Positions 1-10,300 of a stretch of DNA of 64,000 nucleotides are shown in pieces (position 1 is the stretch's first letter; the number at the start of each line of letters is the position of its first letter). Location of the stretch: positions 7,480,417-7,544,416 of the forward strand of contig NC_134415.1 in assembly GCF_030867145.1 (NCBI RefSeq), read 5' to 3'. Both the position numbers and the translations under genes were made by a program. The notes beneath the pieces were generated by a model, which was not told the origin of the DNA, did no database searches, and saw only the letters and a list, made by a program, of their open reading frames with translations. Source of the stretch: Opisthocomus hoazin. Taxonomy: Eukaryota; Chordata; Aves; Opisthocomiformes; Opisthocomidae.

Positions 1-208
1 TGAGGATCCGTTAGGGGATGCGGGGAGAAACATAGTGACAAAGGATGAGGAAAAGGCTGAGGTACTTAATGCCTTCTGTGCCTCAGGAGTACCCAGCACC
101 CTGAGCTGCAAGACAGGGAGCAGAATGAAGCCCCCGTAATCCAAGTGGAAATGGTTAGCTACATCACTTAGACTCACACAAGTCTATGGCCCCCGGATGC
201 ACATACCA
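1..208 (+). mobile_element. CR1 LINE ORF2 fragment (3' part, cut by window start)
   Basis: Continuation of the CR1 fragment seen whole at 24300-25105. It encodes NIVTKDEEKAEVLNAFCAS, then after a shift HLDSHKSM, as in the N-terminal part of the CR1 reverse transcriptase. Similarity fades near 208, where the LTR-like sequence begins. Frames are broken; inactive. Confidence 0.85.
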
Positions 209-210
209 AG

Positions 211-655
211 ATGCCCGCTCCGAAGGCGTGTCACACGGCTGAGTCCCGCTTCTGACGACACGACGTTCCATGCCAAGAGCCAATCGATACACAATAATTG
301 ACTTAGTCCCACCTCGCAAAAAGATTTCCAAACATATAAAAATTGGCACTTGAAAACTCTCTTTGGGAGCAGGAGCCAAGCGAGAACTTCACCTGACGGA
401 CAGGTCGACGGGCCTGAACCTATCTTCCCCCCCCAAGAAAGGACGCCTTTTTGCTAAGAGTCGCTCCTCTGACTTTGTCAGACATAGCCCCGGGAACACA
501 TTGTTAACTAAAGCGCTAAACTATTACTTTGAGCTCAACTTTTGTAGACAGTGCATTTATCAACAGCAATTCTGAATCTGTGATAACTATCGCTTGAATA
601 AATCACCTATTGTTTCAACTTTGCAAAACTGTTTCAGTGAAAGTCCTTGGAGGGG
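211..655 (+). mobile_element. Probable solo LTR of an endogenous retrovirus (unit 1)
   Basis: A compact promoter-to-poly(A) arrangement without coding sequence: a TATA-like CATATAAAAATT at 333-344, then AATAAA at 597-602 followed by a T/G-rich stretch. It interrupts a CR1 ORF2 fragment, as an insertion would. I cannot place exact TG...CA ends or a target-site duplication, and no gag, pol or env sequence is adjacent, so the class is unassigned. Both borders are approximate. Confidence 0.45.
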
Positions 656-1349
656 CTCTGGCAGGCAAGTTGAATCTGAGAAGTGGCTGCACACTTAACC
701 ATTTAGACATAAACTGTTGACCAAGTCTGGGACTAGGAGTTGATCCAGCCGCACCTAGACTCTCCTCTGAGAGAGAGTTTAGAAAGCAAGGGGGTCTCCT
801 CTGAACCTCGTGACTCAACGGGAGGGCTCTCCTTTTGCCACTTCTCAGACTCCCCTTACCCCCCTTTAACGCGACAGGGTGCCACAATCAAAACTACCAA
901 ATGGCAAATGCCGTAAAAAAGAATAACGTCACAAACAGTATGATACATGGTCGTTTTAATGTCTGTATTATTCTTCTGTTTGATGTACACCGGCAGCCTC
1001 ATAGCTTTCTTAACAGCTGCTCCGCACTGAACATACAGTTTCACTGAGATACTCTACAGACACTAATACACAAAGATGGTTCCCAGGTAAAAGTTGTCAT
1101 TCTTACACCAGCTATTTGTATGACAAATATTTATCCAGTGCTAATGGCTGTATTGTTGCTGAAATTATGTTTCCCAACACTGCTATATAGCCAGGGAGGA
1201 GAGGCTGTATAATATTTCTGGGTGAGGAGACACTCATATACAATTCAGATTTCCACTTCTGTAAGTATTTAGGAGTTTGTGTCAATGGGATGTCCAAAAG
1301 AGAAAGGGCGCATTTTATACAAACACGTCGTTCATATTTCTTTTCATAG
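656..1349. other. Unassigned sequence between LTR and displaced AHCTF1 fragment
   Basis: No gene recognised. Contains a 12-base perfect inverted repeat (CTGAGAAGTGGC at 676-687, reverse complement at 837-848). It may include retroviral leader remnants downstream of the LTR; the right part could be AHCTF1 intron. Short open frames on both strands do not resemble known proteins. Confidence 0.5.
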
Positions 1350-1547
1350 AGAGCTAAAGTTTTGGCCACGTCTGCTTCTGCCTTTCCTGGCTTTACACCG
1401 AAGTCTATTCTGAAATCCAGGCTTCGCACCGCATGCCCAGCAAGTCCCTGTGCATCTCCAAGACAATCAGTTACTCCCCCTCTACGAGCAAAGGAACCTA
1501 AACTATCTTTCGTGGAAGAGAACTCGAATGCAAAATGGACTATTGGG
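1350..1547 (+). pseudogene. AHCTF1: Displaced AHCTF1 exon (SILKSRLRT...SFVEE block), unit 1
   Basis: 66 codons, phase 0 to 0, between TTCTTTTCATAG and GTAAGC. It encodes RAKVLATSASAFPGFTPK, SILKSRLRT and EPKLSFVEENSNAKWTIG, matching the ELYS segment with FTPQSILRS and ISFVEED. In ELYS this comes after the NDRDP and VxRPK exons; here it lies upstream of them and upstream of the ATG exon, so the local order is scrambled. The frame itself is intact. Confidence 0.88.
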
Positions 1548-1741
1548 GTAAGCTGGGCTGCAGTCGGTGATTTTTGTATGAATTTGTAAAATCCATGTAA
1601 AGGCCCTATAGACTGCGACCTGCTTTAAGTTTTTTTTTTTTTTTTAAAGTTTGTAAACAGCAGTGTCACTGAATTTGTCACTTTGCCACTTAATCTTCTT
1701 GGAATTAGTTCACTTTCTGATTTACGCTTTTCATTCATCAG

Positions 1742-1889
1742 AATGATCGTGATCCTCGCTTGAGAGAGAGAGCAGTTGCCAGACATTCCCTGTCACACCA
1801 GTACGGCAAGAGCCTTCCCAGAGTTCAAAGGAAGTTGGCTGTAGAGAGAGCCAAGCCTTATCGTTTGCCTTCATCGGCCTTAACAGAAG
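1742..1889 (+). pseudogene. AHCTF1: Second copy of AHCTF1 NDRDP exon, unit 1
   Basis: Paralogue of exon 12 (18337-18484), with the same length and phases. It encodes [20 protein letters not shown] and [20 protein letters not shown], closer to the usual vertebrate sequence than exon 12 is (RLRER kept). Unit 1 has TTG where units 2 and 3 have CTG (synonymous). Confidence 0.88.
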
Positions 1890-1974
1890 GTAATTTTTAA
1901 GGGGGGACCATGATGGGCAACTAATCATCACTTTGATGACCCCAGGCTGATATATTTTCCCTCTTGCTTCACAG

Positions 1975-2124
1975 TCGTACGACCAAAGTCATTATCAATC
2001 ATAACAAGCAAGCTAATGTAGAACGTGTGCGCAAAAGAGCAACTTTGATCAGCAGTGTGTTGTCCAAAATCAGAGAAGTACAGGTAGCAAATGAGCAGAA
2101 GACCAGTTTCTAACCATATGACAG
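1975..2124 (+). pseudogene. AHCTF1: Second copy of AHCTF1 VVRPK exon, frameshifted, unit 1
   Basis: Paralogue of exon 13 but one base shorter (150 against 151). After VVRPKSLSIITSKLM the spliced frame hits TAG. The remainder reads VERVRKRATLISSVLSKIRE in a shifted frame and has a second stop (TAA) where exon 13 has TCG. This copy is decayed. The lesions are shared by units 2 and 3, so they predate the amplification. Confidence 0.85.
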
Positions 2125-3887
2125 GTAAGCAGCCTTTTAACAAAGTTCAGTCTTGAGCTGCCGGTCCTCTTCTCGGACGGGGTTTGCTATTTCACACATA
2201 GATACCCTGGTTAAAGCTGTCTCTCTGTGCAGGAAAGGTGCGTGTTTTGCTGGCTGAGAACAAGCGGCGGATCCAGAGCACGCAGGCAACGGGGGAGTCC
2301 TGACTGGAGGAAGACTGGAAGCAGTGGGAGCACCAGCACGGTGCTGTGGCTCGGGAGAGTTTCCCGGTAATGGGCATCTTGGCCACATACTGAAACCTCT
2401 GGTCTCCTGTGTCTGGTGTTTTCCGCTTCTTGTCATCTTTCAGATTTGTTGCTCAGGCACTTCTCTGCCAGCAATGCACCGACGAGACCCTCCAGGGGCT
2501 TATAAGCTTGGGTAAAGTGGCAATAACGTAGCCCTTGGTTAAGGGTCCACAGCGTCATATCCAGTCTCTCATCAGTTCAGCTAACAGAACGTTCTGTCTC
2601 TGCTTCTAACGACATGATCGTTTCTTGGTTTCATTTTCTAATTCTGAGAACTTGTGACTGAAAGAAAAAATGGCAGTGAATGCACCGAGCCGTGTCAAAG
2701 CAGCTCAGACTGTGTTGTTTCAAAGTCTTGGACAGGGAGAACCAAAGATCAACCCTTTAAAACCAGTCATGAGAGAAACACCCTAGAACTTGGTCCAGCT
2801 GTGTTCTTTGTTCTCTGTTTTGAAAAAATTAACACTGCTTGTACCTTTGGGTGTGTTTCTGAAAGCAACCAATGTCAAAGTGACTGATTTAGCCAGGCAG
2901 AAGCATTTCAGCAGGCGGCTGTGGTGTGCCAGAGCCAAGGAGCGCACGACGAGCAGCTCTGGGAAAGCAGGGGTCTGATGGTGACCTGATATACAGCAAT
3001 AAATCAGTCAAGGCACAGCTTCGCTGAGAGGCCGTACGCTGCTTCCCTCCCCGTTGCTCTTCAAGAACCATTTCTTTGCTTCAACACGGGTAACCGCCCA
3101 ACGGGGGAGGCGGGAAATTCGCTGTCTGCGTGGAGCGGCGATTGCGGGACGAGGACTGGGTGTAATGGGGAGAGCACAGCTTTACAGGAATGCAGGGCGT
3201 GTTGAGGGCTTCTCTTCAGTTTGGCGTGAAGCACGCATCACGCAGCAAAGCTGCTGACTAAACAGAAGTGCTGGATTTCTTCCTGCATAAACCATGACCC
3301 CAGGTCTGGAGCTTCTGCCAGCAGCAAGAAGTATGGTGCCAGCCTTTCGGGTCCAATATCTGCTTCCTGGACACATTTGGACAGGTTATGGGCAATTCTG
3401 GGCTTAATTCTGCCGGGAATGCTGAACGCTGTTTGGGGTGTATGGCTAAACGTGGTCGTTCAGGTGCCTTCTTCGGCCTGTCAGCGTGGGTGATCCTATC
3501 GGTCTCGGCTGGCAGCTGGCACACGCGTTCGGGCACACAACACGGTGTCCTGTTGTGCTCCTCATTCACTTGCTGCGTCAACTGCTTCTCCTGCATTGGT
3601 TTGCCTGGGGCCTGCTTTTCTGAGACAGTGAAACGAACTGAGCCAGACTTCTGTTAGTTCCATGTCTTCCACCTCGAGAGCTGTTGGATACAGTTTTAGA
3701 GAACTAATGGTGACAAGGCTTTGCTGCTGTGGCATTGTTTTGCTTGTGTGGTGGAGAGAATACTTCAGTGGGTCGGAGAGAGTCACCAAACACCTGGGCG
3801 TGTTGCCCGCGCTGCAAATGTTTTTGCAGTTCCACTTGTCAGCTTGCTGTTTGTAAAAGTCTGTGTCGGAAGGAGACAGTCCCAAGC
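2125..3887. other. Upstream region with unrecognised exon-like pieces
   Basis: 2233-2366 and 2444-2511 are flanked by good AG and GT sites. The first reads as a charged, coiled-coil-like segment (VRVLLAENKRRIQSTQATGE, then LEEDWKQWEHQH) with an in-frame TGA at 2301; the second can read FVAQALLCQQCTDETLQGL. A 38-codon frame at 2670-2786 starts MAVNAPSRVKAAQTVLFQ. I do not recognise any of these. The rest, 2790-3887, is GC-rich without an evident gene apart from the sites listed separately. Confidence 0.3.
3098..3117 (+). promoter_or_regulatory. MYB-like and E2F-like sites in GC-rich region (unit 1)
   Basis: CCCAACGGG (MYB-like) followed within a few bases by GGCGGGAAA at 3109-3117, the reverse of the consensus E2F site TTTCCCGCC. 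It lies in a CpG-rich stretch about 1.1 kb upstream of the ATG exon and is conserved in all units (E2F core at 28006-28014 and 52904-52912). E2F control would suit a cell-cycle gene such as AHCTF1. Sequence match only. Confidence 0.4.
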
Positions 3888-3972
3888 CGCCTGGACGTGG
3901 TCTAGGCGTGCTCTAGGTGCCCCTGCTTGAGCAGGGGGGCTGGGCCAGATGACCTCCAGCGTTCTGGAAGGC
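3888..3972 (+). mobile_element. CR1-type 3' tail fragment (unit 1)
   Basis: The stretch with CCCTGCTTGAGCAGGGGGGC followed by GGGCCAGATGACCTCCAG is the familiar CR1 3' UTR end in birds. It is heavily 5'-truncated and lies about 250 bases upstream of the ATG exon, next to the GC-rich putative promoter. Copies: 28785-28869 and 53683-53767. Confidence 0.75.
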
Positions 3973-3974
3973 TC

Positions 3975-4110
3975 TCTCTGCCGTGTGATTGGTGGGGCTG
4001 GTGTCCCGCGGCAACGCTTCGTTACCTCCGGTCTCCCTCTGCGAGGAAGGCTGCGTGTGTGCGCTGCGCTGAGACCCTTCGCACCTGCGTCTGTCCCAGT
4101 GCCATCTTTT
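3975..4110 (+). promoter_or_regulatory. Candidate promoter / 5' UTR region of the AHCTF1-like gene (unit 1)
   Basis: A GC- and CpG-rich segment just upstream of coding exon 1. It has an inverted CCAAT box (GATTGGT, 3987-3993), GTCCCGCGGCAACG and no TATA box, as in housekeeping promoters. Coding exon 1 has a splice acceptor, so transcription should start upstream of it. Conserved at 28872-29007 and 53770-53905. Start site not identifiable from sequence. Confidence 0.35.
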
Positions 4111-4223
4111 AAGGAAAAGCTGTGTAGGAGGTCATTGACTGCACACTGATGAAACTTCTGTCAATGTCAAAAACCTTTATGGCTGCTGTGAGCCCATTTT
4201 TGTGTTTTTTTCTTTCTTTACAG

Positions 4224-4350
4224 TGAAGAATGCAAGGCCTAACAGATCGGGTAACCCGCAGCCTGCTGCAGTTTCCAGAGGCGACTGTTCAGGCCCTTGG
4301 GGACGATGAGATCACCCCACGTTCTGTGCTGCGTGGGAAGCTTTTTAGAG
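4224..4350 (+). CDS. AHCTF1: AHCTF1-like coding exon 1 (start codon)
   Basis: The acceptor after a TTTCTTTCTTTACAG tract ends at 4223. ATG lies at 4230-4232, six bases into the exon, so at least one non-coding exon should lie upstream. The 40 codons begin [19 protein letters not shown] and include [13 protein letters not shown], matching the N-terminus of ELYS. The donor GTGAGT is at 4351 and the exon ends in phase 1. Unit 2 has a synonymous GAC for GAT at codon 6. Confidence 0.93.
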
Positions 4351-7300
4351 GTGAGTGTTTTCCCATAAACTTGGTCTTGGTATGAAGTTGTCATTGCCTG
4401 GAGGTTACCTGCAGCATCGGGTCATAGTATCAGCTGTGTCAGGTTGGTGCAGTTAAGGTGACTCCCGAGGTTTAGAGAGAGCAGAAATGGTGTTTTATCG
4501 ATTATAAATGCCAATATTAAAACTTGAGTATAGTTAAACTTTGAAATTACAAGCACCTGCACCAGTCTTGTGCTATTCAAAGAATTTCCGTGAACACGCA
4601 GAGTCAGTGAGCCCTCCTCAATTTCTGATGAAATAAAAGGCAGTTTTCGCAAAAGTACGGGTGTTGTTTGGGGCCGTTTTCATTTGCACCGGCTCAAGCT
4701 CTGTGACCATGATAGCATCGCAGGCAGAAATCATTCTACGGTAATGTTCCAGAGGCAAACCCCTTTGCTCTTTCTTTTCTGGTCTGAATAGAAACAGGAG
4801 GAAGGGGACAAGGCTGTTGAGCGCTGCAGCCGTATTTCCAAAGTATTTACTAGGGTGCTGATGAGTACGCAGTGCGAGCTGCTGACAGTGGCTAAGCAGA
4901 TGAGGTAGTTGCCTTTCTAGGCTATCTGAAAGTGGAGCTGGGTGCTTGTCTGGATGTCTTGGCTTCTTTTAAGACCAGGTAGAATCTGTCTACCTGGCTG
5001 GAAATGCAGGACTTGAGTTAATACTTCCTTTGAGCTTGAAGGAGTTGAGCACAACGGAATGTGTAAACATCCCGTGTAGAAGTGTAAATTTCCGAACACA
5101 GTGCCCATTCTAAGGTCTGAAGCCCAAATCCCTGCCAAAGCAGGCATGCGTCAAGTACAATTAATAAACTAGAAATGGATTGGCTTAGAGTTGTTCTACT
5201 GGAAGTACACTGCAAGGCTTGTATTCCCATACGCATCTAGATGACTTCTAGCAAAACTAGAAACAAAACAAAGCTGCAGATGGTAGAAAGAGTTTAGATC
5301 AATGTATTGTCATCTTTATCCCAGACAGTCAAGTGGAAAATAATAAGGTTGTTGATTTTAAGATGTATGGCTTGAGAATTTCAATGGGTGATTTGAAAGA
5401 ACTGACCGGGATTCGGTAAGGCGGTACTTTTATTGAAGGAAAGGGGCAGTGACTGTGATTTTTTCAGTTGTTTCCAATCTTCCGTTGGAAATGTGCTTTA
5501 GTCAGCTTCCGTTTCTCTTACAGGGAGAAATGGGCTAGCATGGCTGGCACGTGGTCCTCATCTTGAGGTAGTGAACTCTGTGACAGGAGAGCGGCTCTCT
5601 GCATACCGTTTCAGGGGGGCAAAGAAGCAGCCTCCCACTGTTCGTGCGGTAAAGGAGTTTTCCTGGCAGAAGAGAACTGGACTGCTGATTGGGCTGGAAG
5701 AAGCAGAGGGAAGTGTTCTCTGTCTGTACGACCTTGGAATATCACGAGTGGTTAAAGCAGTTGTTCTTCCAGGAAAGGTACGTACTTTTTCATCAGTTGC
5801 ATGAGGGAGATTTTCTATACCACAGAGAAGTGGTTCAGGAGAAACTATGAAGAAGCCTTGGTGGGACAACTCGGTAGTTGTGTGCTGAAGGTTATGAATT
5901 CTGGAATAAAGCCAAAGCTTGTCTGGTCTTTTGCTCCTATGCCCTGACTGCTCCTGATTCCAAGCATATTTGGTCTGTTGCTTTCTTTTTGCTACTGGAG
6001 AAGTTAGATCAGCAGAGACAGAGCACAGGTATTGCTGGCTGGACTGTTAACTTCGAAACTGTGAGTGGGAGTAAGCGCAAGAAAAACCAAGCCAACAAAA
6101 CTTGCACTTAGCCACTGTCCATATGATCTGAATTTGTCCTCTAACTCTTACTTCCAAAGTAGACAGAACATCATACATATTTTTAATCTGCCCAACTGTT
6201 TCTCTGATTTTCACACGGATTGTTTTTTCAAGTCAAATGCAGATCTGTTCTTCACATCACTTTCTGCACTGTTTGTCATGACTGTTTTAAAGGCTTTAAT
6301 CAGCACCTGAATTTAGGGACTGTTTTCCGTGTGGGTGTGTGTTCTGTGGACAACGAAGTGGTACAGGTTAACGCTAACTTCGAGTACCTCTGGGCCAAGG
6401 TGTCAAGCCATTAGTCTATTAATACAGGGTATTTCTAGTGACTGTACGACTGCCTTTCGGTCCAAATGTGTTTGAAAGTCCTTGGAGTAGCACAGAAGAT
6501 TGGAAATTGAATTGGATTTCTAGGAAATCTGAAACAAAGACAAGTCGTCTGAGTTACCATAGGTCTTTCTAAAGATTCGAATGCTTGTGAGCAAGAGGAA
6601 AGGTCAATTGTGTGGCAGACTGCCAGGGAGTGTAGCCATAGCAAGTGCTGGATCTGGGAGAGGAGAAACCTTTGGGGCTGAGGACTTTGGTTATTTTTCC
6701 CTAGCTGCGGAGGCAAAAGAAGTGTATATAAAACCATGCACTACCTTGTGATGCTCACTTCTTTCTTTTCTTTTCATGTACAACTTTGTTGGTGGTTATA
6801 ACTCCCTGTTTCTGTTTTGTTGCATTTTGTAAGCAGGCGAAAGGATAGCCCGTGTTCTTTTGTTGTATGGCTTTAGTGCAGGAGTCTTCAGGTGCTTGTC
6901 TCTCTGCTCTAGCAGTCAGTGTTGTCCTGGGATGTGTTGCAGGTGCTGGCAGGTCTGCCTTTGCTTTGTCGTAAAGCCGCATGCAGAGCGCTTTGCGTGT
7001 TCAAGAGCGGTGTGCACGTCTCCCTTAGCTGGAGCTGGCTTTTCCCCTAACACGCTGCTGTTCTCTTTGCCATTGCTTTAGGCTGGCTTTTTAAATTTTG
7101 GTTCACATTCCTAGACGTGCTGGTGTGCATTTAAAACTGCTTCTACTTTATCGGGTGGTTATTTTCATTCTAAGTGAGGACTAGTGTACGGTTTACCAAG
7201 CCGCTGTCTCCCGTCAACACTTTCCAGAAGTGTTTCATTCGCATGGAAGTGGTGCGTCTGCCGTGCAACTCAGCCGCTGCCTCGTCTGACGTACAGCCAC

Positions 7301-10300
7301 GATTCATCCTAAGAGCTATTTGGCAAAGAAGGCATAGACGGTACCACAGAGCTGATGGGCTGTGAGCAGTGGGAGAACTCGATTTACTTTTATCCTTCAG
7401 TCCCTTCAACATGATCGAGTTTCTTGCATATGACTAATTTTTTCTGTTTTCTTGGAGTTTGTTATTTCTAAGCAGGTGATGGACGTTGGTAGGCCGTAAT
7501 ACTAGAATGCAGCATTGAAGTTAATTCAGTGAAATAACCACAGGAAATCTAGTAAATGGAAGGCAGCAACAGATTTTTGTACAGGCCTCCTGCCCCCCGT
7601 CCCTCTCTTTTTGATGTGATTGGGAAACAATGCTCTTTTTGAAGTCTTATGATCCTGTGTTTACTTTCTTGTTTGTGACGTGCTAATTCTGCCTTCACCT
7701 TGGAGTGATTTCTATTTAGCTTGTCAAAGAGCTTCACTGTTAACTTGTAGTTTTCCTGTAGGTAACTGCTATAGAACCCATCACTAGTCACGGAGGACCC
7801 AGGGTGAGCTCTCAGCACCTTCACCAGAGCCTGCAATGGCTCTCTGGAGTGGCAGCAGTGGCTACAGATGTTGGTCATCTGCTTCTGGTTGACCTTTGTT
7901 TGGATGATTTCTATTACAAACAGAATGAGCTAGAAGCATTGGGTAAGCTTGCAGTTTTCAAACTTGCGTTTAACAGTAAGACAAGGTGTGTCTTTGCAAT
8001 AAACAATATGCATCCCACTTTGAAGGCAGGAGCGTGCAGCCATTCGCGACTACTCGTTACAGACGGTGGGCTGTCATCATGCAGTCCTGAACCGACGAAA
8101 ACGGGAGTGGCTGAACACTCCTTCTAATGCCGTAAGCGCCTCCCTGCTGCCAAGATCCCTCCGTCACGACGATTCTTGCCAGTGAGGTGTAGAAGTTTTA
8201 CCGTGTGTGTCAGTGCAGCTGCCTGATAGGCGGTTGTGTCAGAGGTGCCCTATTTCTCAGGAAAGTTCTGCTGCTTCTGTTAATTGAGTTGGGGCAAATT
8301 TTAGGCTTGTTTTTTAAAATAGATCTGACTTCTCAAAAATCGTGCCTTTGGACGAATAACTTCAAATAGCTTCATCAGGAGGCCCAAACTCCTGATTTAC
8401 AGAGTCCAAGAAGAATTTGCTATGAAGGTTAGACTTTTACCTGGTTTTGAAATAGGAGTGAGAATACCTGTCCGATCGGAGAGTTCTTCTGCTCTTTGAA
8501 GAGGTCCAAAATGGAAGTGGCAAAGAAGTGTTGCATCAGTGGGTATTTTGCCTGGGATGGTAGAATGAGATTCTACGTGTTGTCATGTCAGTGTTTAGCA
8601 TGCAATGTAAATGGCATAACACATTCCTTTGTTGTGTGGTTCTGTGTGCATAGATCTAGAAGTTTTCACTAGAATTCCTGCTGAAGTTCCACAGAGAAGA
8701 GCAGCTGTGACCGGAGAAGGGAGACATCTCTCTTTCCAACTACAAAATCCTTCAGGATCAGCAATATCAACCCTGCACTACATCAGCAGAAGCAATCAGC
8801 TCGTTGTGGGTTTTTCAGATGGCTACCTGTCCCTATGGAACATGAAAACATTGAAGAGGGAGTAAGTAGGCCTTTACACTTGGCCATGCCTGGAGGTGCA
8901 GAGGTCTGTTTGTAGCTGTTGTAAATTTGTTTGGAAGATATGTTGCATTTTAAATTCAATATTTATGTACGCTACAAGAATAGCAAGAACCTTTTTGCTT
9001 GGCAACTGAAGGGATCAGTTATGTTGCATATCCTCAGGCAGAGGAGGACATAAATCCAGGTTATTGTGTTAGATAGGCAGTAATTTCCTCACCTCTTGAC
9101 TGTTGCCTAAAATGTAGTAGCTACCTTGACTCACTTGTTTGAGATGGAAGTCTGACTGTCTGTTCGTTGAGGATACGCATGTAAGGTGCTGTTTTCTCAG
9201 GAGATGCTTCGACAATTCTACAAACAGTAGGGTCACCTTTTCTATTTTTTCTCCTTTTTTTTTTCTTAACTCTGTAGGCACCACTCTCAGTTTGAAGGAG
9301 GAAGGATTCCTGTCTATGCTGTCACGTTTCAAGAGCCTGAGAACGATCCTCGCAATCGTTGCTACTTGTGGGCTGTTCAGTCTACACAAGAAAGGTGAAT
9401 ACAAACTTACTATGAGTCACTGTTGTGGTTTTTTTTAGATGTTTCTTCACATACAGATGATACATGTGCGTTTGTTTTGTTTCTTTAGTTGTGCAGGAGA
9501 TTCTCTCGGGTATGTAATGTGTTACGATGCAATGTTTACAGGATTGACCAGACATGAAGGGTGAGCTGATAGTTTGTGCCTTGTGGAAGAAGGCAAAGCA
9601 ACAGTGGCTGTATTAGTTTGTGCTTGCCTTCTTCATGGCTTTCCTTTGTTTCTTGACGACTGTTTCATGATCTGTTTGATATTTGCACCATGGTATTAAA
9701 ATAGCATTAGATCGCCGTTCAGCAGAAGAGTCAGTGGTTTCCTGCTGGGCTAATGAATGGAATCAGTGTGTGGAAGGACTCAGTGTATGCAAGAGAGGGA
9801 CTGGAACTTGCTGGGAAGGGAAGGAAGAAGAGGAGAAAGATCTCTCTCTCCTTCAGCATCAGCAAGCTATTGAATCAGCTCAGCCATTCGTAGAGTGACA
9901 ATCTTTTAAAGTTTGACTTTAAAGCAGTTTTGATCAAGAACTCTCCACCGTGAAGAGCAAGTTCCAATAATGTTGAGTTCATGCAAGAGGTTAAGGCTTT
10001 CAAATTGCATGGTTAGCATTTGCCCCTGCAGCTGTTAGTGTCAACACTGCCTTCTTCATGTTTCAGTGGCTAAATGTGACCAATTACCAGGTTGTGGGAA
10101 GCAGTGTTTTTCTTTTCAGCAAGAGCCTGCTATGAAGAAATGAAAACGAGGACTATAAAGCAGCTTTATAATCAAATGTCATCGTTTATACCTTTTTCAG
10201 TGAAGGTGATGCTGTGAGCTTGCATCTGTTGCAGTTAGCATTTGGTGACAGAAAACGCTTGGTATCAGGACAAGCCATGTATGAGGTAAGACGTGCATGT

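Larger units (their letters stand above)
1700..2159 (+). repeat. Internal duplication, copy a (pairs with 18295-18754)
   Basis: 460 bases covering the end of an intron, the NDRDP exon, a short intron, the VVRPK exon and the following donor region. It aligns with 18295-18754 at the same length and with substitutions throughout, then similarity stops abruptly at both sides (after GAGCT on the right). The two copies are much more diverged than the tandem units are, so this duplication is older than the amplification. Equivalent copies: unit 2 at 26597-27056, unit 3 at 51495-51954. Confidence 0.88.

Noticed and set aside
676-848. 12-base inverted repeat as a possible terminal inverted repeat of a DNA transposon
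   Set aside because: Short arms, no flanking target-site duplication visible and no transposase sequence between them.
3562-3885. 107-codon minus-strand open frame and similar 90-112 codon frames in 600-3900
   Set aside because: GC-rich or LTR-derived sequence gives long chance frames. No homology, and substitutions between units fall without respect to codon position.
9069-9404. 111-codon minus-strand open frame, repeated in every unit
   Set aside because: It is antisense to AHCTF1-like exon 5 and its splice sites; conserved only because the units are near-identical.
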